Source: Flavobacteriales bacterium | GTDB lineage: Bacteria > Bacteroidota > Bacteroidia > Flavobacteriales > UBA7430 | Assembly (NCBI GenBank): GCA_002692065.1 | Contig: NZJX01000015.1 | Location: forward strand, 19,750 to 74,846 | Length of the DNA stretch: 55,097 nucleotides | Direction of reading: 5' to 3' | In this document: positions 8,435 through 17,442 of the stretch, piece by piece | How positions within the stretch are numbered: the first letter of the stretch is position 1 | Layout: every line of letters starts with the position of its first letter | Notes under the pieces: model-generated | What the model saw: only the letters and a program-made list of their open reading frames with translations | Told to the model about the DNA's origin: nothing | Database searches by the model: none | Made by a program: the position numbers and the translations under genes

Positions 8435-9865
8435 ATGTTTAATTTTGATTACTCTTATTTATCTCTTCCTAAAAATTTTTATAGTCTTACTAAACCTCAT
8501 TTAAATTCATCCTCGAAAGTTCTTCTTTTAAATGAACAAATATGCCATGAGTTAAATTTAAAAATTTATAATAAAGACAAATTAATTAGTTTTTTATTTT
8601 CAAAAAATAACTGTAAAAAATCCTATGCTCAGGCTTATGCAGGACATCAATTTGGATATTTCACTAACCTAGGAGATGGAAGAGCAATAATTATTGGTGA
8701 ACACAATACTGGTCAAAATAAATATTTTGATATTCAACTTAAAGGTTCTGGAATTACAAAATTTTCTAGAAATGGAGATGGTAAGGCTACCTTAGAATCA
8801 ATGCTTAAAGAGTATTTAATTAGTGAAGCAATGTATTATTTAAATATATCATCTTCACGAAGTCTCGCAGTAATAAAAACAGGAGAAACCATACTACGAC
8901 GACTCAAAGAAGATGGAAGTATTTTAGTTAGATCAATGAAAAGTCATATTAGAGTTGGTACATTTGAGTATGCTCGTTATTTTGGATCACAAGATGATTT
9001 AAGAAAAATAACGTCTTACTCAATAAATAGATTATACCCTCAAATTAGTAATTGTGTCAATCCCGCATTGGCACTGTTAGATGTGGTCATGCAAAAACAA
9101 ATTGATTTAGTTGTAGATTGGATGCGAGTTGGATTTATTCATGGTGTAATGAATACTGATAATACTTCAATTTCTGGAGAGTCTTTTGACTATGGTCCTT
9201 GTGCTTTTATTAATACTTATAATCCTATGACTGTCTATAGCTCTATAGATCATAATGGAAGATATGCTTTTGGTAATCAACCTAAAATGATAAAATGGAA
9301 TATTCTAAGATTTGCAGAGTCTCTTTTGCCAATAATTCATATCAACGAAGAAAAAGCAGTTCAACTTGCCGAATCTGTTATAAAGAAATTTGATGAAATT
9401 TGGAAAAAAAAATATTATTTTATGATGTTTAGAAAAATTGGATTTGATACTAATGATATTAAATTATTTCCCTTAATTGATGAATTATTACTTTTGATGA
9501 AGAATTTAAAAATGGATTATACAACTACATTTTCTTTACTATCTCATGATAATCTACATAAGAATCAAATAATTAACCATACTGATTTTATAAATTGGCA
9601 AAAAAAATGGACTACATTTTTTAAAAGCAAAAAAAAAATACGAGAAGCAAAATATTTAATGAGAAAAAATAATCCTTTGTTTATTCCAAGAAATCATCTG
9701 GTAGATAAGGCCATTAAAAGTGCTGTCAGTGGAGATATGGGTTTTATTAACAAACTTTTAGTAATTCTTTCAAAACCATATGAATATCAAGATGGAGTAG
9801 AGAAATTTATGAAACCTCCATCAAAAAATTTTGAAGAATCTTTTCAAACATTTTGTGGTACCTAA
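8435..9865 (+). CDS. selO: SelO/YdiU family protein adenylyltransferase
   Basis: Pseudokinase-fold enzyme that transfers AMP from ATP to Ser/Thr/Tyr of target proteins; linked in other bacteria to redox-stress responses. At 476 residues it is close to family length. Visible blocks are AYAGHQFGYFTNLGDGRA (~68-85), the nucleotide loop LKGSGITKFSRNGDGKA (~103-119), SEAMYYLNI, and the metal/ATP site HGVMNTDN followed by DYGPCAF (~236-259). The C terminus ends in TFCGT, a short Cys-containing tail where animal SelO has a CxxU motif; no selenocysteine is used here. It is a single-gene unit following the tRNA terminator, with its own -7 box. Confidence 0.93.
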   Translation: MFNFDYSYLSLPKNFYSLTKPHLNSSSKVLLLNEQICHELNLKIYNKDKLISFLFSKNNCKKSYAQAYAGHQFGYFTNLGDGRAIIIGEHNTGQNKYFDIQLKGSGITKFSRNGDGKATLESMLKEYLISEAMYYLNISSSRSLAVIKTGETILRRLKEDGSILVRSMKSHIRVGTFEYARYFGSQDDLRKITSYSINRLYPQISNCVNPALALLDVVMQKQIDLVVDWMRVGFIHGVMNTDNTSISGESFDYGPCAFINTYNPMTVYSSIDHNGRYAFGNQPKMIKWNILRFAESLLPIIHINEEKAVQLAESVIKKFDEIWKKKYYFMMFRKIGFDTNDIKLFPLIDELLLLMKNLKMDYTTTFSLLSHDNLHKNQIINHTDFINWQKKWTTFFKSKKKIREAKYLMRKNNPLFIPRNHLVDKAIKSAVSGDMGFINKLLVILSKPYEYQDGVEKFMKPPSKNFEESFQTFCGT

Positions 9866-10030
9866 ATAATCTAAATATCAGAGACAAGATGCTAAGGTCT
9901 ATTATAAAATAATATAGTATACTGGATTTTTATAATTTAAATTTTTTAAAATTGATTAATGGACAACTTTCAATAAATTTAATTAATAAATAATTATATT
10001 GACAAATATTTAATTTTGATAAGAAATAAC

Positions 10031-11227
10031 TTATTGTTGAAATTTAAAGTTCCTACTGTTTTCCATTCTTATTTGATAACCTTGACCAGGAATCAAATTC
10101 CCAATTGAATTAAAATTAAATTGTGGCCAAAAGATAAATCCATCATTATTTTTAATAATTACAACATCGTTCATTATCGATGAGAACTGATAATTGATAG
10201 TTGTCTCATATAAAATATTGTATCCAATGGTGTTCCAACTTTCTTCAAGATTAACATTAATTTCTCCAAAAACATTTGGATTTGATTGAGTGTAAAGGTC
10301 GAGTAAATTCGAATATGCTTGGATTAATGTTTGGTATTGAGTTGGTGAATCAGTAAAAGTTATTTGTTCTTGAAAATAGCTAATTTGATTTTGGATATAT
10401 GAAAAACTCATACTGTTAATTTGTTCATTTAATGAATCTAGTTGATTTAAAACGATATTCAGATCATTCTGGGTAATACCATCTTCTTGATTTGATAATG
10501 CAATGTATAAATTATTTTGAAGTGTATCAATAAATAGATTATTTTGATCATTGACAAAGTTTAAATGATCAATGGAGTCAGAATATAAGTCAAGATTTGA
10601 TTGTAAATTTGTAACCAAGGATTGAGAATACATACAGAGGGAATTGTCTTCATTTGTGACATATTCACTGAAATTTATTGCTAAATCAATTGTACATCCA
10701 ACTTTATAACAACTACCATCATTTTCATTTGCATTGATATTATAATTATCAGCCCATAAAAAAGTGCAACCTGGGATAGTTGTACAATCTAATATGCTTA
10801 TATCTAATGAGTCAATTGTAATTATACTATTTGTTAAATATGTATGGTTTGATGATATTGAAAATAAATTGTTATCATTAACTAAGTTAACATTAAATAA
10901 TTCATTATTAATAGCTCCATCTATTTCGTAAGTTAATTGATCATTTCCCCAAATAGCTAAGGATAAACCTAAGCTGCCATAATTATTTGTTAAGTTTATA
11001 ATATCACTTTCATGAATTGAACCAAGTGAAAATCCAACTGAATTTGAGGCAACTATATACCAGTCTTCAATGTCGAGGTTCAATATTTGATTTAAAGCAT
11101 TTTGAGAGTAAAATATTGTCATGTTATTTCCAGTATTACCTGAATATTGATCAGGAATATAGCAATTTTGGCTGATCAACTCGTATTGAATTAAAAAAAT
11201 TAAAAAAATAAACACTATTTTTTTCAT
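10031..11227 (-). CDS. secreted protein with coiled-coil segment and Cys/ALNF mini-motif
   Basis: Unrecognised exported protein. I chose the ATG at 11225-11227 because it begins directly with a signal peptide (MKKIVFIFLIFLIQYELISQ); an ATG 39 bases further upstream would add a polar, tyrosine-rich leader. After the signal come a beta-rich domain of ~130 residues and a Cys-bounded mini-motif (PGCTFLWADNYN...NDGSCY and GCTIDLAINF...NSLCMY) like that in the lipoprotein at 1978-2574. A heptad-like segment follows (~residues 200-280, rich in Leu/Asn/Gln). The C-terminal domain contains NLEESWNTIGY and LIPGQGYQIRM, resembling the end domains of flavobacterial cell-surface proteins. No classic T9SS sorting domain is visible. 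Function unknown. Confidence 0.7.
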   Translation of the reverse strand: MKKIVFIFLIFLIQYELISQNCYIPDQYSGNTGNNMTIFYSQNALNQILNLDIEDWYIVASNSVGFSLGSIHESDIINLTNNYGSLGLSLAIWGNDQLTYEIDGAINNELFNVNLVNDNNLFSISSNHTYLTNSIITIDSLDISILDCTTIPGCTFLWADNYNINANENDGSCYKVGCTIDLAINFSEYVTNEDNSLCMYSQSLVTNLQSNLDLYSDSIDHLNFVNDQNNLFIDTLQNNLYIALSNQEDGITQNDLNIVLNQLDSLNEQINSMSFSYIQNQISYFQEQITFTDSPTQYQTLIQAYSNLLDLYTQSNPNVFGEINVNLEESWNTIGYNILYETTINYQFSSIMNDVVIIKNNDGFIFWPQFNFNSIGNLIPGQGYQIRMENSRNFKFQQ

Positions 11228-11337
11228 GTATTTTGACTTTATATAAATATAATAATTTTTTTTCACCTCAACTATTTAATTAATGTATGATTTAAAAATT
11301 TTATTATGTTTATTTAGAATAATTAAAAATAAGAATA

Positions 11338-11345
11338 TATATTTG
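11338..11345 (+). promoter_or_regulatory. -7 box for the DUF4856-imelysin operon
   Basis: TATATTTG matches TAnnTTTG and ends 33 bases before the ATG at 11378. No clear -33 TTG could be assigned. Confidence 0.5.
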
Positions 11346-11377
11346 CAAAAATATAATTAAAACCAAAAAAAAATATC

Positions 11378-12496
11378 ATGAAAACAACCAAATTTATTAT
11401 ATCAATTTTATCAATATTTGTATTGATTTTTACACCTTCTTGCGAAAAAGATAATGAAAATGACAATAATAATGACGTAAACGCTCCCCTTACTTACTCA
11501 TTTGACAGAGGAGGAGAATCTACTGTTAGCTTCAGCGGACAAACTGCTAAACTTGAAATGGCCGAAGAGTTAATGAATGCTCTTAATTCTGAATCTAGTA
11601 GCAAGGATCTACTTAATCAAATGTTTAATGATGGTACTGGATTTTCTAACGATATGCTTAATACTTCGGGTAAGAATATTGCCGGTAAAACTGCGACATC
11701 TTCAGTTGCTTCTGCAACCGTTAAAATTCAATTTGATAATTTTATCAATGAGTTTGTCGACGATGTTATTCCAAATTTTTCAAATACCGCATCACCAGGT
11801 ATGGCTGGAACAATTGGATCTAGACATGTAAGTTCAAAAGGTCTTGAATATAATCAAGCATTTGGTAAAGGTCTAATTGGAGCTATGTGTGTTGATCAAA
11901 TTGTAAATAATTATTTAACTCAAACTAAGATTGGAGATAATGTAGATAATGAATCATCAGATCTTTCAGCTGGTGAATATACTTCAATTGAACACCACTG
12001 GGATGAAGCTTTTGGATATGTTTATGGTAGAGAAGAAGATGAAACAAGTCCGATGTTAGGAGTAGGAGTTCTATATAACAAATATCTTAACAAAGTTAAT
12101 AGTTCAAATGAACCTGGAATTGCAACTGAGATTTATGATGCATTTAAACTTGGAAGAGCTGCAATTGTTGCTTCAAACTCAGATGTTAGGGATAATCAAG
12201 CGGAAATTTTAAGAAAGAAAGTTTCTAGAGTAATTGCTCATAAAGCATCTGATTATTTATTTGAGGGTGCAGCTAAGATGTCTGAAGGAGACTGGGCTGG
12301 ATGTTTACATTCTTTATCTGAAGGATATGGATTTATTTTAAGTTTACAGTTTACATATAATGATAATGGTGTGCCTTACTTTAGTAACTCAGAGGTTAAT
12401 AATATGCTAGATCAATTAATGGAAGGAAATGGTTTTTGGGATAGATCAACTGCTGAATTAGAAGAAATGGGTAATCAGATTTTATCTGTTTTATAA
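11378..12496 (+). CDS. DUF4856 domain lipoprotein (iron/metal uptake locus)
   Basis: Lipoprotein of 372 residues. The signal segment (7-22) ends in the lipobox TPSC and is followed by an Asp/Asn-rich linker. The rest matches the DUF4856 pattern by eye: YSFDRGGESTVSFSGQTAKL at its start (~40), a conserved EHHWDEAFGYVYG (~205-217) and LGRAAIVASNSD (~258-269). It is mostly helical and recalls the imelysin fold encoded by the next gene. DUF4856 has no proven biochemical activity; its genes commonly stand beside imelysin-like genes in Bacteroidota. A perfect hairpin follows 25 bases after the stop, so this gene may be expressed more strongly than those downstream. Surface location and metal binding are inferences. 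Confidence 0.82.
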   Translation: MKTTKFIISILSIFVLIFTPSCEKDNENDNNNDVNAPLTYSFDRGGESTVSFSGQTAKLEMAEELMNALNSESSSKDLLNQMFNDGTGFSNDMLNTSGKNIAGKTATSSVASATVKIQFDNFINEFVDDVIPNFSNTASPGMAGTIGSRHVSSKGLEYNQAFGKGLIGAMCVDQIVNNYLTQTKIGDNVDNESSDLSAGEYTSIEHHWDEAFGYVYGREEDETSPMLGVGVLYNKYLNKVNSSNEPGIATEIYDAFKLGRAAIVASNSDVRDNQAEILRKKVSRVIAHKASDYLFEGAAKMSEGDWAGCLHSLSEGYGFILSLQFTYNDNGVPYFSNSEVNNMLDQLMEGNGFWDRSTAELEEMGNQILSVL

Positions 12497-12521
12497 ACTA
12501 ATAATTAATAAATTAATAATC

Positions 12522-12554
12522 AATAAGCAACTGGATTAAATCCAGTTGCTTATT
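12522..12554 (+). terminator. perfect 14-bp hairpin between DUF4856 and imelysin genes
   Basis: AATAAGCAACTGGA, a 5-base loop TTAAA, then its exact reverse complement, followed by TTATTT. It begins 26 bases after the DUF4856 stop and ends 14 bases before the imelysin ATG. It could be an intercistronic terminator/attenuator or a processing and stability element. Because the next gene is so close and has no separate -7 box visible, partial read-through is likely. Confidence 0.75.
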
Positions 12555-12568
12555 TTATTTACAATATC

Positions 12569-13672
12569 ATGAATATAAGGTACCTAACTATTTTTCTTTT
12601 CTTGTTCCTTTTGTCCTGTGATAAAGATAATCCCTCTAACCCTTCTGGAGAGGATGGTTATGACAGATCTCTTATACTAACTAATTGGGCTGACAATGTA
12701 ATAATTCCTGCTCACAATATATTTCTTGAAAGTTTACTTGAATTAGAAGAATCAATTGACAATTTTTTATCTACTCAGTCTAATGAGGATTTTAATAGTA
12801 TTAAAATAAATTGGTTTAATTCATATAAGTATTGGCAACATATTGAAATTTTTAATATAGGAAAAGCCGAAGAAATTTATTTTAAATCCAAAATGAATAT
12901 TTATCCCACTAACTCCAGTACTATTGAAAATAATATTGATCAAGGTTCCTATGATTTAACTGGTATCAATTTTAACATTTCTGCTCAAGGTTTTCCCGCT
13001 TTAGACTACATGCTATATGGACTTGATTTAGATACAAGCTTAGTTTATAATAAATATATTGGAGATAATGATGGTTATAAGTATAGATCTTACTTAAAAG
13101 CTTTAATAACAGAAATGGTTAGTGTGACTAATACTGTTGTCAATGATTGGAACACTAGTTACAGAAATATGTTTATACAAAACAGTGGAAATTCAGTTAC
13201 TTCAAGTTTTAATCAATTAACAAATGATTTTATCTATTATTATGAAAAAGGTTTTAGAGCTAATAAATTTGGAATACCAGCCGGAGTTTACTCTAATGAG
13301 TTACCCCAAAATGTTGAAGCTTTTTACAGAAATAATATATCAAAAGATTTAGCGTTAGAGTCTCTAAATTGTTTAAAAAATTTATTTATGGGATATAGTC
13401 AATACAATATGACTAACGGACCTAGTTTCAATACATATATAGACTTTATCCAAGAATCAAGTATTTTAAGTCAAGATATAATGGATAAATTTGATTTAGC
13501 ATATTCTTCAATCATTAATTTAGAAAATAGTTTTTCTAATCAAATTCAAAATGATAATTTTGCAATGCTTTCTGCCTTTGATGTTATTCAGCAAGGTGTT
13601 ATAAAATTAAAAGTTGATATGATGTCATGTCTTAATATTGCTGTTGACTACGTTGATGCAGATGGTGATTAA
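12569..13672 (+). CDS. imelysin-family (M75-like) lipoprotein
   Basis: Imelysin-like proteins (IrpA/ICMP, EfeO-related) take part in iron or other metal uptake at the cell envelope; despite the peptidase name, most are not shown to cleave proteins. It has 367 residues with lipobox LLSC (Cys17), then two helical-bundle halves. The place of the GxHxxE metal motif of IrpA is taken by GFPALDYMLYG (~141-151), a variant of the GxPALDYLL type. The second half has GFRANKFGIPAGVYSN (~230-245). It is the second gene of the operon, nine bases before the HTTM gene. The family assignment is good; the ligand is unknown. Confidence 0.85.
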   Translation: MNIRYLTIFLFLFLLSCDKDNPSNPSGEDGYDRSLILTNWADNVIIPAHNIFLESLLELEESIDNFLSTQSNEDFNSIKINWFNSYKYWQHIEIFNIGKAEEIYFKSKMNIYPTNSSTIENNIDQGSYDLTGINFNISAQGFPALDYMLYGLDLDTSLVYNKYIGDNDGYKYRSYLKALITEMVSVTNTVVNDWNTSYRNMFIQNSGNSVTSSFNQLTNDFIYYYEKGFRANKFGIPAGVYSNELPQNVEAFYRNNISKDLALESLNCLKNLFMGYSQYNMTNGPSFNTYIDFIQESSILSQDIMDKFDLAYSSIINLENSFSNQIQNDNFAMLSAFDVIQQGVIKLKVDMMSCLNIAVDYVDADGD

Positions 13673-13680
13673 AGTATTAA

Positions 13681-15036
13681 ATGATAAATTTTAATTCATA
13701 TTTTAAAGAAAAGCAAAGTTCTTATTCCCTCTCATTTTACAGAATTTTTTTTGGTATACTTATGTTATACTCGTTAATAAGATTCTGGTTTAACAACTGG
13801 ATATACACCCTTTATATAAAACCAACTTATTTTTTTAGTTATTATGGTTTTGATTGGATAAAACCTTTGGGCTATTGGACTTATTTAATTTTCTTTTTAT
13901 GCATTGTTTCATCGATAGGTATAACTTTAGGATTTAAATATAAATTTTCAATCATAAGTTTTTTTATTTTATTCTCATACATAGAGCTAATGGACAAAAC
14001 TACTTATTTAAATCATTATTATTTTATTATGATTTTAAGTTTTATTATGATTTTTTTGCCCGCAAACTCCTCTTTTTCAATCGACTCATTGTTATCAGGA
14101 AAATCTTATAACTTTGTTCCCAAGTGGAATATTGATATTCTAAAGCTTATTATTTCATTAGTATATATTTACGCCGGTATTGCAAAAATTAACTATGATT
14201 GGTTGATTAATGCCCAACCGCTCAAAATTTGGTTATCAACTAAATATGATATCCCAATTCTAGGATTTTTCTTTGTAAAATTTAAATTTATATTTATCAT
14301 AATGAGCTGGTTTTCAATGTTTTATGATTTATTTATTCCTCTTCTATTATATTTTAAAAGAACTAGATTATTTGCATTTATACTTGTGGTAATTTTTCAT
14401 ATCTTGACTAAAGTTTTTTTTCCAATTGGTGTTTTTCCATTTGTAATGATTATTTCTTCTATGATCTTTTTTAGTGAAAATTTTCATAAAAAAGTTTTAA
14501 ATAAATTATCATTTTTTTTAAAAAAAATTTATTCTAAAACTGTCAAATTGAAATATTATAATGATTTTAAAAATGATTCTAAAAAATATAGATATTTATT
14601 ACTTTCTTTTATTTTTCTTCAACTTTTAATTCCTTTTAGATATCTTTTGTATAATGGAAATATTTTATGGAATGAACAAGGATATAGATTTTCATGGAGA
14701 GTTATGTTGATTGAAAAAGCAGGTTTCTGTCAATTTAAAATTAAAAATAACGACAAATTTTTTTTAGTCGATAATTCTGAATTTCTCACACCATTTCAGG
14801 AAAAACAGATGAGTTTTCAACCAGATTTTATTATTGAATTTGCTCATTATTTAGGTAATTATTATTCTAATATGAATAATGATAAGGTTAGAGTTTTTGT
14901 TGATTGTTTTGTTACTTTAAATGGTAGAGAAAGTAAAAGGTTTGTTGATCAGAATATTGATTTATATTCCAAAAGTAAATATTTTAATTATGAAGATTGG
15001 TTAATACCAATGAATGAGAAAAATGAGGAATTTTAA
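13681..15036 (+). CDS. HTTM-domain membrane protein (vitamin K-dependent carboxylase-like)
   Basis: Polytopic inner-membrane protein of 451 residues with around ten hydrophobic segments and a soluble C-terminal ~100 residues. The N-terminal half is a horizontally transferred transmembrane (HTTM) domain, the bacterial relative of gamma-glutamyl carboxylase. It keeps the block LMDKTTYLNHYY (~103-114), which by eye corresponds to the DK-T-x-x-x-NH-x-Y segment containing the proposed catalytic Lys of the animal enzyme. FWFNNWIYTLYIKP (~35-48) and AGIAKINYDWL in the middle are also typical. The 3' end overlaps the receptor gene by up to 23 bases. Bacterial HTTM proteins have no agreed activity; in Bacteroidota they often sit with imelysin, TonB receptor and DCC genes as here. 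Confidence 0.82.
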   Translation: MINFNSYFKEKQSSYSLSFYRIFFGILMLYSLIRFWFNNWIYTLYIKPTYFFSYYGFDWIKPLGYWTYLIFFLCIVSSIGITLGFKYKFSIISFFILFSYIELMDKTTYLNHYYFIMILSFIMIFLPANSSFSIDSLLSGKSYNFVPKWNIDILKLIISLVYIYAGIAKINYDWLINAQPLKIWLSTKYDIPILGFFFVKFKFIFIIMSWFSMFYDLFIPLLLYFKRTRLFAFILVVIFHILTKVFFPIGVFPFVMIISSMIFFSENFHKKVLNKLSFFLKKIYSKTVKLKYYNDFKNDSKKYRYLLLSFIFLQLLIPFRYLLYNGNILWNEQGYRFSWRVMLIEKAGFCQFKIKNNDKFFLVDNSEFLTPFQEKQMSFQPDFIIEFAHYLGNYYSNMNNDKVRVFVDCFVTLNGRESKRFVDQNIDLYSKSKYFNYEDWLIPMNEKNEEF

Positions 15037-17440
15037 TTTATTTTATTGTTTTTTATTTTTTAAAGAAATAATTTTAGCTCAAAATTTCATTCAAGGGAAT
15101 GTTTATTCAAATATTGATTCTTTTCCTATTGAAAATGTTTTATTATTTGATTCAAATTCAAATTTTATTTCAAAAACAGATAAAAATGGCTATTTTATTT
15201 TCAATTTAATTGAAAATAATAAATTAATATATTTCCAGTCAGATAATTATCTAATTGAAAAAATAAAATTTAATATTCGAGATTCATTAAACTATTCTAT
15301 TTTTCTTAAAAGAAGATCTTATGAAATTGATCAAATTAATCTAGAGTTAACCACAAAATTTGATTTTAATATTAGAAAATTATATGATGTTGAAAATATG
15401 ATTATAAGTTTAGGTAAAAAATCAGAAGTCATATTAATATCTGATTTTAATCCTGGTACACCAACAAATAATCCAAGACAAATTTTTAATCAAATACCTG
15501 GTTTAAATATTTTTGAAAATGATGAAGCTGGTCTCCAATTAAATATTGGTGTTAGGGGATTGTCTCCAAGTAGATCTTCAAATTTTAACACTAGACAAAA
15601 TAATTATGAAATTAGCGCAGATCCTTTAGGATATCCTGAAAGTTATTATACACCTCCGTTGGAAGCATTATCAGAAATTCAAATTATTAGAGGAGCAGGT
15701 GCTCTTCAATATGGAAGTCAATTTGGTGGAATGATTAATTTTATTTTTAAGAATCCAACTATCAATAAAAAATTTGATTTGGTGTCCAGGAATTCATATG
15801 GTTCAAATAATTTATTTACAAACTTTTTGTCTATCTCTGGGGGGAAAGAGAAATTTCAATACTACATATTTAATAATTATAAAATAGGAGACGGATTTAG
15901 AGATAATTCTGGATTTGAGTCAAATAATTTTTTTACAAAATTTATTTATAGTTTCAATAATAAAACTAAACTATCTAGTGAAATTACTTTATTTAATTAT
16001 TTGAGCCAACAAGCGGGTGGAGTATCAGATTATATGTTTGCTAATGATCCTTTTCAAAGTATAAGAGAAAGGAATTGGTTTGGCGTAAATTGGTTAATTA
16101 TAAACTCAAGTTTTAAAAAAGAAATTAATAATAAAATATCTTTAGAAATTAATTTTTCAAGATTGGTTGCTCAGAGAAATGCAATTGGATTTAGATCTAA
16201 TAGAGTAGATCAATTTGATTCAAATGAAGAGAGAGACTTAATTAAAGGAAATTTTAAAAATTTTTCTCTGGAATCTAAATTAATTAAGAGATATAAACTA
16301 AAAAATAATAATGCTTTATTTCTGATTGGAGGAAAATATTTCAAGTCCAATAATTTTACTAAACAAGGACCTGGTTCAGAAGGCTATGGAGCAGATTTCA
16401 GATTTTTTACAAATGAATTCCCATATTATCCAAATCAATCAAGTTACAGGTATCCTAATTTAAATTATTCTTTTTTTTTAGAAAATATATTTTACATTAA
16501 TGATAAATTTTCAATAATACCTGGATTTAGATATGAAAATATAAAAACAGAAAGTATTGGTAAATATAAAAATATAATATTAGATGCAGCTAATAATGTA
16601 ATATATGATGAAACAGTTTTCAATAATGAACAAAATTTGAGAAATTTCCTTTTAAGTGGTATTGGAATTAGCTATAAGTTAAATAAAATAGATTTTTATT
16701 TTAATGTAACTCAAAATTACAGATCAGTCACATTTAATGATATGAGTGTTGTTAACCCGTCTTTTATAATTGATCCAAATTTAAAAGATGAAAGTGGAAG
16801 ATCTATAGATTTTGGAGTTAGAAAAAATATTAATAATATTTTATCCTATGATATTAGTGTATTTATGATTAATTATAATGATAGAATTGGTTTTATCCAA
16901 ACAACTTTTGATGATTATACGATAAAAAATAAAAAAACCAATGTAGGAAATGCATTAATCAAAGGAATTGAAAGTAATATCCAACTAGATATTAAAAATT
17001 TTTTAAATTTTGATAATAAATATACTTTTACAATTTTCTCAAATTATTCAAATATAGATTCGAAATATAAAAAATCTCCAGTAAATGGTATAACTGGTAA
17101 TTCTCTTGAATTTGTCCCAAAAAATATATTCAGAACTGGCAGTACTTTAGGATATAAATCAATTTTTTTAACTGTCAATTTCTCATATGTTTCAAGTCAA
17201 TTTACTGATGCAACTAATTCAATAGAAAGTAATTTGAGTGGAGTAGTAGGGTTAATTCCTAACTATAGTGTTATGGATATATCTATTTGTAAAAATTTTG
17301 GTAAATTTAAAATTTTATATGCACTTAATAATGTTCTTGATAATTATTATTTTACAAATAGAGCTTCTGGTTATCCAGGACCAGGAATTATTCCTTCAAT
17401 AAACAGAAATTCAATGTTAAATTTTCAATATAATTTTTAA
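15014..17440 (+). CDS. TonB-dependent receptor, FecA-like
   Basis: Outer-membrane siderophore/metal-complex receptor, 808 residues. It has a signal peptide (ending near LAQ at ~23), a carboxypeptidase-regulatory-like beta domain (~24-95), a plug with RQIFNQIPGLNIFEND, GVRGLSPSRSSNF and IQIIRGAGALQYGSQFGGMINF (~150-250), and a long beta-barrel ending in ...SMLNFQYNF with terminal Phe. The plug resembles FecA-type ferric citrate receptors. Two start codons are possible: 15014, or 15023 (MRNFNLFY), which overlaps the HTTM gene less; I kept the longer. Energy would come from an ExbB/ExbD/TonB complex such as that at 5154-6954. Substrate not provable from sequence. Confidence 0.88.
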   Translation: MRKMRNFNLFYCFLFFKEIILAQNFIQGNVYSNIDSFPIENVLLFDSNSNFISKTDKNGYFIFNLIENNKLIYFQSDNYLIEKIKFNIRDSLNYSIFLKRRSYEIDQINLELTTKFDFNIRKLYDVENMIISLGKKSEVILISDFNPGTPTNNPRQIFNQIPGLNIFENDEAGLQLNIGVRGLSPSRSSNFNTRQNNYEISADPLGYPESYYTPPLEALSEIQIIRGAGALQYGSQFGGMINFIFKNPTINKKFDLVSRNSYGSNNLFTNFLSISGGKEKFQYYIFNNYKIGDGFRDNSGFESNNFFTKFIYSFNNKTKLSSEITLFNYLSQQAGGVSDYMFANDPFQSIRERNWFGVNWLIINSSFKKEINNKISLEINFSRLVAQRNAIGFRSNRVDQFDSNEERDLIKGNFKNFSLESKLIKRYKLKNNNALFLIGGKYFKSNNFTKQGPGSEGYGADFRFFTNEFPYYPNQSSYRYPNLNYSFFLENIFYINDKFSIIPGFRYENIKTESIGKYKNIILDAANNVIYDETVFNNEQNLRNFLLSGIGISYKLNKIDFYFNVTQNYRSVTFNDMSVVNPSFIIDPNLKDESGRSIDFGVRKNINNILSYDISVFMINYNDRIGFIQTTFDDYTIKNKKTNVGNALIKGIESNIQLDIKNFLNFDNKYTFTIFSNYSNIDSKYKKSPVNGITGNSLEFVPKNIFRTGSTLGYKSIFLTVNFSYVSSQFTDATNSIESNLSGVVGLIPNYSVMDISICKNFGKFKILYALNNVLDNYYFTNRASGYPGPGIIPSINRNSMLNFQYNF

Positions 17441-17442
17441 TA

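Noticed and set aside
9866-10030. Possible small gene or RNA in the 165-base gap after selO
   Set aside because: The sequence is A+T-rich without a sustained frame, clear hairpin with T-tract, or promoter box I could defend.
13681-15036. HTTM protein as the missing lycopene cyclase of the neighbouring crt cluster
   Set aside because: The motif content matches HTTM/carboxylase-like proteins, not CrtYcd, and the gene belongs to the opposite-strand metal-uptake operon.
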